12,150 nucleotides of DNA from Deltaproteobacteria bacterium (GTDB lineage: Bacteria; Desulfobacterota; Syntrophia; Syntrophales; UBA2210): assembly GCA_016935875.1 (NCBI GenBank), contig JAFGQD010000193.1:1-12150 (forward strand), written 5' to 3'. The notes under the pieces are model-generated. The model was not told the origin of the DNA. It searched no databases and was given only the letters and a program-made list of their open reading frames with translations. The translations under genes and the position numbers were made by a program. This document shows positions 1 to 7,219 of this stretch, in pieces (position 1 is the first letter of the stretch; each line of letters starts with the position of its first letter).

Positions 1-759
1 CGGAACAGTCTCAAGTTTCCTCTTTTTCTTTTTTGTTATCTTTTTTCCCGTTTTCTCTTGAATCTCATCTCGAACCGGTACAAGTTCCGGTAATCCGGTA
101 CCAATCCGGAGATACAGATAATAACAGGCGGCCGCAGCCGTGGCATTCAGCAGACAGGCCATCCTGATCGTCATCGTCACTCCCAGATTCGGGATGAGAA
201 GAAAACCGGCGGCCGAACCACCCAGAACGGCTCCAAATGTATTTACGGCATAGAGAGTTCCCACCGGATAACCGACATTATCCATGGACCGGACAAAAAA
301 CCGGACTAGTACCGGCAGTGTTGCTCCCATAAAAGTTGCTGGCACCAACAGCAGGGTACCGGAAAAGATAAATTTGATAAGGCTGAAAAGATAAAACGAG
401 GTGTGGGTGTTCTGATAAATCAGTCGATAAATCGGTTCCGCCGCAGGAATCAACCACGGCAGGAAAAAGCAGTACAGTGCTACCGTTCCTTCCAGAATGG
501 CAAAGATCCGCAGCGGATCTTTTCTCTTATCGATAAATCTGCCGCCCAGATAACTCCCCAGGGCAAGCCCGCCCATGAAGGCACACAGGACCGTTGTGAT
601 GGAAAATATGGTGTTGCCCATCACCAGGCGCAAAAGGCGCGTCCAGGCCACCTCGTGGATAAGGCCGCCGGCTCCTGAGACAAAGAAGGCGCACAACACA
701 ACCGTTCCTACCGTTTGAAAGGAAGCAACAGGCATTCTGACTGTCGAAGAACCGGGCAT
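1..759 (-). CDS. N-terminal membrane part of a fused transporter/spermidine-synthase-like protein (partial at window edge)
   Basis: The reading frame is open from the ATG at 759 to the left edge (253 residues, no stop). It has about six membrane helices (roughly 15-36, 49-71, 84-106, 126-150, 167-190, 195-217). The segment SGAGGLIHEVAWTRLL (28-43) followed by MGNT, AFMGGLALGSYLGGR (60-74) and GYPVGTLYAVNTFGAVLGG (163-181) is characteristic of the membrane half of SpeE-type fusions, in which a C-terminal aminopropyltransferase-like domain follows. The last visible residues are a lysine-rich linker (about 234-249), in keeping with a second domain beyond the edge. Whether it makes polyamines is uncertain: many such fusions lack proven activity. 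AAGGTAAGG serves as ribosome binding site. Confidence 0.8.
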   Translation of the reverse strand, partial: MPGSSTVRMPVASFQTVGTVVLCAFFVSGAGGLIHEVAWTRLLRLVMGNTIFSITTVLCAFMGGLALGSYLGGRFIDKRKDPLRIFAILEGTVALYCFFLPWLIPAAEPIYRLIYQNTHTSFYLFSLIKFIFSGTLLLVPATFMGATLPVLVRFFVRSMDNVGYPVGTLYAVNTFGAVLGGSAAGFLLIPNLGVTMTIRMACLLNATAAAACYYLYLRIGTGLPELVPVRDEIQEKTGKKITKKKKRKLETVP

Positions 760-786
760 TACCTTACCTTTGTTTCACATGATGTG

Positions 787-1308
787 TTAATTTCCAGATT
801 TCCGGGCTACGTATTGACTTACAAGCTCTTCGACTTCCTGCCTGATAAATTCAATGGTGGATGTGGCCTCTTCTTTTGACATTATTGTTATATCATTTGA
901 GAGATCTTCGATTTCTTTTTCATCAATACCGGTTGTCTTACTAATCAAAAAAGTTTCAACCTCACCGTCATCCGGCAGGTGTCCGCATCCGCCCGCAACA
1001 CCAAGAAACTCATCTCCAATAAATATCGGAACTGCCAGTTTTATGAGACCTCCGTCACATTCCCCGATGACGGGTTCTCTGTTTCGCATGGCCTGGGAGG
1101 CTATATTCTGATGGGCAACCGCGCAGATGTAACTTTGCCCTTTTTCATGAGCTTTTACCACCGGACACAGCCGGTTGGCCCATTTTTGAAAATCAGTTAT
1201 CCTGATCCCATCTGTATTAAAGACAGAAGCGTTGAGACCGGATCTTCGGTGTATCTCACCTTCAAGCTCAGCCCATCTTTCCAATGGTGCGATATTGGTC
1301 AATAGCAT
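787..1308 (-). CDS. Stand-alone PocR-type ligand-binding domain protein
   Basis: 173 residues, soluble. It resembles the PocR sensory domain, usually found fused to AraC-type regulators or histidine kinases and thought to bind small molecules. Matching features are the N-terminal LERWAELEGEIHRRSGL (9-25), C62-AVAH66, REPVIGEC84-DGGL (78-88) with LAVPIFIGDEFLGVAGG (91-107). Here no DNA-binding, kinase or GGDEF part is present; the protein ends in a charged helix. C48, C62, C84 and C108, with H66 and H110, could form a metal or thiol site, which is inference. GGGGAG lies just before the ATG. The next gene starts 27 bases after its stop, so the two are probably co-transcribed. The domain call is from recalled family sequence. 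Confidence 0.75.
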   Translation of the reverse strand: MLLTNIAPLERWAELEGEIHRRSGLNASVFNTDGIRITDFQKWANRLCPVVKAHEKGQSYICAVAHQNIASQAMRNREPVIGECDGGLIKLAVPIFIGDEFLGVAGGCGHLPDDGEVETFLISKTTGIDEKEIEDLSNDITIMSKEEATSTIEFIRQEVEELVSQYVARKSGN

Positions 1309-1445
1309 TGTTCTCCCCTTTCATACAATCACTTCCCAGCCATTTTTCAAGAGGTTGAGGAGTTTCTTCCATGACAATTCTGTGAGCGAATGCCAAAGAT
1401 ATCGTTGTGTGTCAAGGCAATTACGGACACCATATCTTTTGTATA

Positions 1446-1481
1446 GAACGGAGATTCAGGATAAGACCTGAGTCTCCGTTC
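1446..1481. repeat. 15-bp imperfect inverted repeat after the ferredoxin gene
   Basis: The arms 1446-1460 and 1467-1481 (GAACGGAGATTCAGG and its near-exact inverse) pair at 14 of 15 positions around a 6-base loop. The only mismatch is T1455 against G1472, a wobble pair in plus-strand RNA and an A-C mismatch in minus-strand RNA. It lies 60 bases after the ferredoxin stop and may end that transcript. No T-tract follows on either strand, so it is not a textbook intrinsic terminator; a stabilising hairpin or operator is possible. Confidence 0.55.
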
Positions 1482-1540
1482 AATCCAGTGCCTGGTATAA
1501 ACTGTCTGGTGAATATGAAACGAGATATCTGAGCAATGTT

Positions 1541-1726
1541 CTACTTGTCATTATTCTCAACTGGTTCTATAGCCTCCACCGGGCATATATCGGCACAGGC
1601 CCCACAATCGGTGCACAGGTCGGGATCGATTACATACTTGTCGTCCCCTTCGCTTATCGCAGATACGGGACATTCATCTTCACAGCTTCCACAAGAAATA
1701 CACTCATCAGTTATTACATGGGCCAT
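1541..1726 (-). CDS. 2[4Fe-4S] ferredoxin, bacterial type
   Basis: 61 residues with two classical motifs: C9, C12, C15, C19-P and C38, C41, C44, C48-P. Each cluster takes its fourth ligand from the other motif, as in clostridial-type ferredoxins. This is a low-potential soluble electron carrier of the cytoplasm. No export signal or extra domain is present and the length is normal. A GGAGG ribosome binding site precedes the ATG. It lies 196 bases after the HdrD-like gene on the same strand; the gap contains an inverted repeat, so it may have its own promoter. Its position next to an HdrD-like protein suggests, but does not prove, that it exchanges electrons with that module. Confidence 0.93.
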   Translation of the reverse strand: MAHVITDECISCGSCEDECPVSAISEGDDKYVIDPDLCTDCGACADICPVEAIEPVENNDK

Positions 1727-1805
1727 TCTATTATATCCTCCAAAATATTTTATTATTCAAACAGTCTTTGCCGCGTTGGTTGCTTTCGATTCCGATCCGT
1801 CGGGA

Positions 1806-1825
1806 TTGCGTAGAATATTACGCAA
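1806..1825. repeat. 7-bp inverted repeat in the gap before the ferredoxin gene
   Basis: TTGCGTA (1806-1812) and TACGCAA (1819-1825) are exact inverted copies around GAATAT. It lies about 80 bases before the ferredoxin ATG and 98 bases after the HdrD-like stop. It could be an operator for the ferredoxin or a small RNA hairpin; no T-tract follows, so a terminator is unlikely. Confidence 0.4.
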
Positions 1826-1922
1826 CACTATCAAACCGACCTTTCACCGATCTCCTTCGCTTCGCATGAATAGTGCGAACATAGACCTGTTCTTCGTGTT
1901 TTATGCCTCTCGAAATCATTTT

Positions 1923-3344
1923 TTATTTTTCCGGTAGTACCAGCGCGTTCTCAACCAATTCAAGGATCTGTACCACCTTCATGTCAAGCTTGTAGTGCTT
2001 GATCACGTCGGTCAGACCATCAATGCAGTTGTGGCAGATGGTACATACAACCTTGGCGCCCGTGGCGGTCAACTGATCCGCTTTAATCTTGGCTACCTCC
2101 ATCCGGAGAGGCTTGTACTCTACCATTGAGAGCGCTCCCCCACCGCCTGTGCAGCAGAAGTTGTCGGCCCTGTTTGGATGCATCTCACGAAAATCGGTGC
2201 AGAGGCGATGTAAGAGCCAGCGTGGTTCTTCCGTTAGATCTCCCGATCGCGCAATGTTGCAGGAGTCATGAAAGGTGATGGGCAAGGAATTTTTCGACGG
2301 ATCCACCTTGATACGCCCTTCATTAATGTACCGTATCAGTGTAATCAGGACGGATTCACTTGGAAGATCCTGTTTATATTTTCCCCAGTTGTACCCCTCC
2401 CAGCGACTGGAGCGATACCCATGACCGCACTCGGATATAACAATACGCCTGGCCCTCAGTCGCTTGGCCGCCTCATAGAGATTTCTTGCCACAAAGCCGC
2501 CCAGTTTATCATCACCGGAAAAGAGGCCAAAATTGGTCATATCCCAACCCCACTTTGGCATAGTCCAGCTCTCCCCCGCCAAGTGGAATATTTTGGCCGC
2601 GGCACCCAGAGACCGGGGGTCGTATTTAATCTCCCGCGGATTGACGGTATACATAAAATCACAATCTTCCTTGTCGATGGGAATCTTCAAGGACGGGTCT
2701 TCCAGTTCATCCTGCGATTCATCTTCCATCCACTCTATGGTATCGAGATAGTCTTCCTCCGAAACCGCCATCTGGTTGCCCGTCTCCCACTGATCTCTGC
2801 TGACTTGAAAAACGCCTTCGGGAACAATGCCCAGCTCGGCAAGAAGCCCTCGCGTAAGCCGTATCAGTGTTGCCGTGTCCACACCCATGGGGCAGTTTAA
2901 GGTACAACGTCTACAGCCGGTACAGGTTCCAAAGACAATGTTTTTTAACCGGTTCAGCTCTTCATCATCCTTCGGATCGCCGGCATGCACCCACCAGGGA
3001 ACAATTTTCCCCGTCCAGTCGAAATGTTTCTTAAATATACGACGTATCTGATCAGCCTTATATGCGGGAGCCATCGTCGGGTCATCGGGGCGCGCCAGTG
3101 CGTAGTGGCAAGATTCGGTGCACATTCCGCAATGGACACATCCCACCATTGATCCAACTACCTGTCGACTAAGTTTTGCCTTCAACAGGGTCAGGAGCTT
3201 CTTTACATTATCGCCATCCGGGTTATATATCTTGAGATTCCCCTCTTTCACGGAAGGGATATTTTCTTCGACAGCCTTTTCATGCTCTTTTATGTCCAGA
3301 GGCAGATTTACCACATCTAATATATTTATAGATTTCTCACTCAA
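1923..3344 (-). CDS. HdrD-like iron-sulfur protein, HmcF/TmcB-like
   Basis: 473 residues, soluble. Two ferredoxin-type [4Fe-4S] motifs are seen: C69, C72, C75, C79 and C141, C144, C147, C151. The CCG-type catalytic domain has C362 (HDSCNIARSG), C397-C398 (FCCTGGGG) and an intact C437-HN-C440, with a further C434. An ECGH element is at 305-308. The family (HdrD, DsrK, HmcF, TmcB) uses a non-cubane iron-sulfur site for thiol/disulfide chemistry coupled to a membrane cytochrome b. The start is TTG at 3344, with AGGAG 7 bases upstream. Unlike DsrK here, it keeps the final CxxC and so may act on a different disulfide. Partner: the NarI-like protein just upstream. HmcF is similar in size. Confidence 0.85.
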   Translation of the reverse strand: MSEKSINILDVVNLPLDIKEHEKAVEENIPSVKEGNLKIYNPDGDNVKKLLTLLKAKLSRQVVGSMVGCVHCGMCTESCHYALARPDDPTMAPAYKADQIRRIFKKHFDWTGKIVPWWVHAGDPKDDEELNRLKNIVFGTCTGCRRCTLNCPMGVDTATLIRLTRGLLAELGIVPEGVFQVSRDQWETGNQMAVSEEDYLDTIEWMEDESQDELEDPSLKIPIDKEDCDFMYTVNPREIKYDPRSLGAAAKIFHLAGESWTMPKWGWDMTNFGLFSGDDKLGGFVARNLYEAAKRLRARRIVISECGHGYRSSRWEGYNWGKYKQDLPSESVLITLIRYINEGRIKVDPSKNSLPITFHDSCNIARSGDLTEEPRWLLHRLCTDFREMHPNRADNFCCTGGGGALSMVEYKPLRMEVAKIKADQLTATGAKVVCTICHNCIDGLTDVIKHYKLDMKVVQILELVENALVLPEK

Positions 3345-3375
3345 CGGTTTTCTCCTCTTATCAACATTGTACGCG

Positions 3376-4056
3376 TTATTTTAACCCTGCCGGCAACTCT
3401 CCGCCCGTTTTACGCGGGAAGACACCGCGGTGACCCATTGTTTTCCCCAGGAAATATCTGGTGAAAGGATAATAGAGATAATGTGATATCTTAGAGAATG
3501 GGACATAGATCAAAAAGAAGGTTGTCATGATAAAAAACAGTATCAACGGCCACTCGCTTACCTCATATGTATTGGGAACGGCAAAGACACCGGAAGCGAA
3601 AAAAAGCGTCATCAGCACCAGCGAAAAATAATCGTCGGGAGTGCTTATGAGCCGCATGACGGGATTTGTCATGCGCCGGATCAACCGTAATATTCCCACC
3701 ACAGTGGCGGCAGCCAGAACAATCTGAAACATAATAACTACAGAGTTTAGTTTAAATAAACCGGGCCAGTATGGAATGATAAACGTCGCAGAAATGCCCA
3801 TAATTACTGCCAGGTGGAAAATGACGAACTGGATATAAAAAGGCCAGTGTGTTCTTGTGCTTTCCATCGTCCAGGGCATGACTACGTTCAACATTGAATA
3901 TGATATCCCCACTCTGGTGTCGCCTACGGGCGTGGTAAGTTCTTGAGCGGCTGCAAAATGAAACATCCACAGCAGCCGTATGATATACACTATGGCCATG
4001 AACGACAGTGCGACAATCTGCACTTCATTCTCCATAATTCTTAAAAAATCACTCAT
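3376..4056 (-). CDS. NarI-like cytochrome b subunit, HmcE/TmcC-like
   Basis: 226 residues with about five membrane helices (roughly 12-34, 73-95, 104-124, 143-161, 168-187). It resembles the short NarI-type subunits HmcE and TmcC of the Hmc and Tmc complexes of sulfate reducers, which join the quinone pool to an HdrD-like partner. Candidate b-heme ligands H70 and H81, then H192 and H209, have spacing close to the NarI pattern. It lacks the N-terminal extension and long tail of the DsrM encoded upstream, so it is a separate paralogue. GGAGGG lies just before the ATG. It is followed after 31 bases by the HdrD-like gene. Hmc versus Tmc cannot be decided here, because no periplasmic cytochrome gene is present. 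Confidence 0.8.
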   Translation of the reverse strand: MSDFLRIMENEVQIVALSFMAIVYIIRLLWMFHFAAAQELTTPVGDTRVGISYSMLNVVMPWTMESTRTHWPFYIQFVIFHLAVIMGISATFIIPYWPGLFKLNSVVIMFQIVLAAATVVGILRLIRRMTNPVMRLISTPDDYFSLVLMTLFFASGVFAVPNTYEVSEWPLILFFIMTTFFLIYVPFSKISHYLYYPFTRYFLGKTMGHRGVFPRKTGGELPAGLK

Positions 4057-4435
4057 TTTCCCTCCATCAATATACTATCTCCTGTTTAAAAGCAGATTAC
4101 CTCTTAATCTCCTGAAGCAACATATAAAGCATGCAAATAATCTCTGTTCAATATGCGGCCGGGGTCTTTACCACTTAAGAAGAACTAATGGCAAGTGTTT
4201 TTGATATGTAACGTATGAAGGATCCAATATTTAAAAAAGAAGCGCTATATTTCAAAATCCCCGGAAGCACCTTTATTGAATATTCTAAAAACACCATATT
4301 TCGAGAGCCAGTTGCCATTACATACGCGTGATTTTTAATATATGCATCATACGGTATTTTGCAACACCAATTTTATGCATCTCAATCCGAGACAGAAGGT
4401 CCCTTTTTCAAAATATAGACTGTTAGTAGAAGTGA
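4057..4435. other. 379-base non-coding region between the dsr operon and the second redox pair
   Basis: No convincing ORF or RNA gene is seen. The stretch is more A/T-rich than its surroundings. It must hold the end of the dsr transcript or a read-through leader for the next gene, but I found no strong hairpin with a T-tract on the minus strand. Two weak sigma-70-like pairs occur on the minus strand, the nearer listed separately; the other is TTGCAA, 18 bases, TATATT around 4340-4370. A good ribosome binding site (GGAGGG) precedes the ATG at 4056. Confidence 0.5.
4122..4151 (-). promoter_or_regulatory. Weak candidate promoter for the HmcE/TmcC-like gene
   Basis: On the minus strand TTGAAC (4151-4146) is followed after 18 bases by TTATAT (4127-4122), or after 17 bases by TTTATA. 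Both boxes are partial matches. The implied start lies roughly 60 bases before the ATG at 4056. Offered only because a separate promoter is expected after a 379-base gap. Confidence 0.2.
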
Positions 4436-4762
4436 CTAGGCAGAATGAATGGAATGCCTGATCTCTCTTCCTTCCAGCGGTTTGAATGCCTTCATAAGGA
4501 AGAGATGCATGATCTCCAGCATCTTGTTCTCTGCGATCGTCTCAATGAGCAGATCCACTGATTCCTCGGGAAAATCGGTGATCTCGCCCGCAGCGTCATC
4601 TAAGACTGCATTGGGAAATGCCTTGACAAATTTTCTCTTATTTTTCTGGGGCATGGGTACTGCAATAATTTTATTTTTGATGCTGTCGCCCAAACCAGCC
4701 TCTTCAAGCTTCTTAATCTTTTCATCATCCAACGTTATCTTGATTGTATAATCAGCAGTCAC
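4436..4762 (-). CDS. Unrecognised 108-residue soluble protein at the end of the dsr operon
   Basis: I do not recognise a family. The frame can be opened at TTG 4777, but that codon overlaps the AGGAGG ribosome binding site (about 4769-4774); GTG at 4762, 6 bases after this site, is the better start and gives 108 residues. The protein has no cysteine, no membrane segment and no signal. It begins with a short beta-like stretch (TADYTIKITL), then a charged helix (DDEKIKKLEEAG), a lysine-rich middle (MPQKNKRKFVKAF), an acidic segment (about 54-68) and a hydrophobic helix (NKMLEIMHLFLMKAF). It lies 23 bases after dsrP with a strong ribosome binding site, so it is very likely co-expressed with the complex. 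A cytoplasmic accessory or regulatory role is inference only. Confidence 0.75.
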   Translation of the reverse strand: MTADYTIKITLDDEKIKKLEEAGLGDSIKNKIIAVPMPQKNKRKFVKAFPNAVLDDAAGEITDFPEESVDLLIETIAENKMLEIMHLFLMKAFKPLEGREIRHSIHSA

Positions 4763-4785
4763 AATAAACCTCCTCAAAATTTTTG

Positions 4786-5940
4786 TTAGCCTAACTCTTC
4801 TTTAATGGAAACGGCTATTTTATACAGGATTGTGAGTATCAGAAATCCGGCCGCCCAGACACCCGCACTAATCAGCAGTTCGAGCGTCGTAGGCCAATAC
4901 TCTGTTATTCTGTCAAAGGGATTGGGGACAAAGCCACCCGTGATCAGACCGAGCCCCTTGTCTATCCATGTCGTGACAATCACCATGACACAGGCAAGTG
5001 CAAGGGTGGCATGGTTTCTTCGTACAGCCGGAATGACGAGAAGAATACTTGCCGTGATCATCCCTATCATGGATACCCACATCCAGGGGACAAGTTTCCC
5101 GTATCCCGCGATACCGGCAAACAGATATTCAAAATGACGCATATGTTCCGGTATCTGGCTGTAAAATACGGTAAATACTTCGAAGAAGACAAAAAGCACA
5201 TTTATGATAATACAATAGGTGACTATCGTGGCCAGTGTCTGAATCGGCTTCGTTCCAGCATCAAATTTTGTAAACTTCTTTAAGATCATGGCAAGCAATA
5301 TCAGAAGCGCAGGGCCCGATGCAAATGCCGATACCAGAAAGCGTGGCGCCATTATTGCCGTAAGCCAGAAACCTCTTCCCGGAAGTCCGGCATAGAGAAA
5401 TGCCGTCACGATATGGATACAGGGGGCCCATGGAATGGAGAGGTATATCAACGGCTTGACCCATGATGGCGGTGGTGCCGTATTCTTCTCGGCCTCCAGT
5501 ACCGTCCATCCGATTACAATATTAAGGAGAAAATAGCCGCTCAAAACCACCATATCCCAGAAGAGGACCGAATTGGGCGTTGGGTGCAGGAGGACATTTA
5601 AGACTCTCATCGGCTTGCCGAGATCGACAAGAATAAACATGACGCACATGGACACCGCGGCAACGGCGAGGAACTCTCCGAGAATGGTAATCCTGCCGAA
5701 CGCCTTATAATTATGCAGGTAATAGGGCAGCACAAGCATGACTGCCGAGGCGGCAATACCAACGAGATACGTAAATTGAGCTATATAAAAGCCCCAGGAA
5801 ACGTCCCGGCTCATTCCCGTTATCCTGAGACCCATCTTCAACTGCCAGAGATAGGCAATAAAGCCCGTACAGACAATGGCAAGCAGAACAACCACCAGTC
5901 CCCAGTACTTTCTGTCTCCGGCCAATGCCCTTTCAAACAT
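4786..5940 (-). CDS. dsrP: DsrP, NrfD/PsrC-type membrane subunit
   Basis: 384 residues with about ten predicted membrane helices, among them roughly 13-32, 52-74, 88-106, 127-148, 166-185, 202-220, 236-258, 286-303, 311-326 and 353-375. No heme motif is seen, as expected for the NrfD family, which handles quinones next to a periplasmic ferredoxin-like partner (here DsrO). The WDMVVLSGYFLLN segment (128-140), the MSRDVSWGFYIAQF segment (43-56) and GLPGRGFW (185-192) fit DsrP. A strong ribosome binding site (GAGGTGAT) lies just before the ATG. It is translated directly after dsrO, and the next gene starts 23 bases after its stop. Length is normal for DsrP. Confidence 0.92.
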   Translation of the reverse strand: MFERALAGDRKYWGLVVVLLAIVCTGFIAYLWQLKMGLRITGMSRDVSWGFYIAQFTYLVGIAASAVMLVLPYYLHNYKAFGRITILGEFLAVAAVSMCVMFILVDLGKPMRVLNVLLHPTPNSVLFWDMVVLSGYFLLNIVIGWTVLEAEKNTAPPPSWVKPLIYLSIPWAPCIHIVTAFLYAGLPGRGFWLTAIMAPRFLVSAFASGPALLILLAMILKKFTKFDAGTKPIQTLATIVTYCIIINVLFVFFEVFTVFYSQIPEHMRHFEYLFAGIAGYGKLVPWMWVSMIGMITASILLVIPAVRRNHATLALACVMVIVTTWIDKGLGLITGGFVPNPFDRITEYWPTTLELLISAGVWAAGFLILTILYKIAVSIKEELG

Positions 5941-5948
5941 ACATCACC

Positions 5949-6749
5949 TCATACCATATAATAGACTTGGGGATTTGTTCCCAGATAGGGCTTGCGTCTA
6001 ATGGTGTACTGCTCACGCATTATCTTTCTCAACTCAGACTGTGAGTCCATCAAATCACCGAAGACCATCGCTCCCTCAGACTCCTCTACACACGCAGGGA
6101 TACGGCCTTTGGCAAGTCTCTCGGCACAGAAATTACATTTTTCCACAACCCCTTTTTCTCTCGTTGGGTATTCGGGATTTCTATCTTTGATAAGGAAACG
6201 ATAGTCTCCCCAGTTGAAACCCCGCGCCCCGAAAGGACAGGCAGCCATACAGTATCTGCACCCGATACAACGGTGCTGATCCATCATGATAATGCCGTCT
6301 CCCCTCTGCCAGGTTGCCTTTGTAGGGCAGACCCGTACACAGGGCGGATTATCACAGTGATTACACATGACAAAGAAGCGCTCTTCCTCAATTCTTTCCG
6401 GCATATGTTCATGTTCGTCCCCGGGAAAGGCGTTTGCAAAGTGCTCGAGCCATATCCACTTTATCTCTCTCTTCGGATCGCCAACATCGGGAACATTATG
6501 GATGCGATGGCAGACCGTTATGCACTTTTTCGCGGACTGCTCGGTGATCTTCTTCATATCTATCAGCATGGCCCACCTTTTGGCCACCAGGGCTTCCTTT
6601 TTGGGGAGATATGTGGCCTCGAGTTCGCCCGGTGCCAAAAGCTCCACAAGCCCCCATCCCCCAAGAAGTCCGACTATGGTAGATACTCCTGTTATCTCCA
6701 GAAACTTCCTTCGATTCATTGTGACAGTTTTCTCATCCACGGTCTTCAT
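5949..6749 (-). CDS. dsrO: DsrO, periplasmic ferredoxin-like iron-sulfur subunit with Tat signal
   Basis: 266 residues from the start chosen here. The frame extends further upstream (to 6830), but the ATG at 6749 forms a 4-base ATGA overlap with the dsrJ stop and has AAAGGA about 9 bases before it. A twin-arginine signal follows (NRRKFLEITG at 12-21, then a hydrophobic stretch to about 38), so the protein is exported folded. Cysteines: C76 and C80 (CITVCHRIHNVP), C129/C132/C137/C141, C161/C164/C167/C171, C205/C208 and C220. This resembles the NrfC/PsrB electron-transfer family with enough cysteines for about three [4Fe-4S] clusters. It should relay electrons between DsrJ and DsrP. The TGA stop is 8 bases before dsrP, and the dsrP ribosome binding site overlaps it. 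Confidence 0.92.
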   Translation of the reverse strand: MKTVDEKTVTMNRRKFLEITGVSTIVGLLGGWGLVELLAPGELEATYLPKKEALVAKRWAMLIDMKKITEQSAKKCITVCHRIHNVPDVGDPKREIKWIWLEHFANAFPGDEHEHMPERIEEERFFVMCNHCDNPPCVRVCPTKATWQRGDGIIMMDQHRCIGCRYCMAACPFGARGFNWGDYRFLIKDRNPEYPTREKGVVEKCNFCAERLAKGRIPACVEESEGAMVFGDLMDSQSELRKIMREQYTIRRKPYLGTNPQVYYMV

Positions 6750-7219
6750 CGTGCCCATTCCTTTGGCTTTTGTAGATGGCAATTCCAGCAAACGGGTGTC
6801 TGTACCGTATACCGATGACATTCGTTGCAAAATTCATCGTAGTTTGAGTGACATTCCATGCAGGTATTTTGAAGACTTACCGTGTATTTCTTTCCCGTAT
6901 ATCCCGTATATTCCCGGTTACCTTCACGGACAACCTGATCCCGCCATTCATTGAGGAGAACCATGTGATTCTCTCTCATCTCCTGCTTCGGAAGGACACA
7001 GACACGCTCTGCCTCAGATAACTGGAGAATTTCGGGAGTATCGAGCTTCGGTTCTGGCATCTTCGCCGCCTTTCCCGCGTTATAGAGGAAAGGGAGCGCC
7101 GCAAGGATAATAAATATAACAATCCCGGCTATAATATACCCCGGATCATAGATTTTCCCCGGCTTATAGAAACCGGTGTCCTTGAGACTGTTAATTATCT
7201 CTTTTTTCTCCTCAGGCAT
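6746..7219 (-). CDS. dsrJ: DsrJ, membrane-anchored triheme cytochrome c
   Basis: 157 residues. A single hydrophobic helix at about 28-47 acts as an uncleaved anchor, with the rest in the periplasm. Three CxxCH heme sites crowd the C-terminus: CMECH (120-124), CNECH (131-135) and CWNCH (144-148). DsrJ is known for one heme with His/Cys ligation; C74 (in RVCV, followed by MRENHM and NEWRDQVVREG) sits where the family's conserved non-heme-motif cysteine lies and is the likely ligand. Its substrate or partner is not settled in the literature I know, though a periplasmic sulfur compound has been proposed. Maturation needs cytochrome c synthase, encoded upstream as resB-ccsB. The TGA stop overlaps the dsrO ATG in ATGA. 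Confidence 0.93.
   Translation of the reverse strand: MPEEKKEIINSLKDTGFYKPGKIYDPGYIIAGIVIFIILAALPFLYNAGKAAKMPEPKLDTPEILQLSEAERVCVLPKQEMRENHMVLLNEWRDQVVREGNREYTGYTGKKYTVSLQNTCMECHSNYDEFCNECHRYTVQTPVCWNCHLQKPKEWAR

Noticed and set aside
1309..1420. TTGACA on the minus strand before the PocR gene (near 1410) as a promoter
   Set aside because: No acceptable -10 box at 16-18 bases.
2268..2900. 210-codon plus-strand frame opposite the HdrD-like gene
   Set aside because: It is the complement of a clear iron-sulfur protein with intact motifs; its translation shows no family features and there is no supporting context.
4763..4777. TTG start at 4777 for the 108-residue gene
   Set aside because: The TTG and the two codons after it contain the AGGAGG ribosome binding site used by the GTG at 4762.
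6750..6830. Longer dsrO start, 27 residues upstream at 6830
   Set aside because: It would overlap dsrJ by 85 bases and put a non-signal extension before the Tat motif; the ATGA overlap with AAAGGA upstream at 6749 fits better.
6273..6954. Overlapping plus-strand frames of about 180-195 codons opposite dsrO/dsrJ
   Set aside because: Antisense shadows of genes with unmistakable cysteine and heme motifs.
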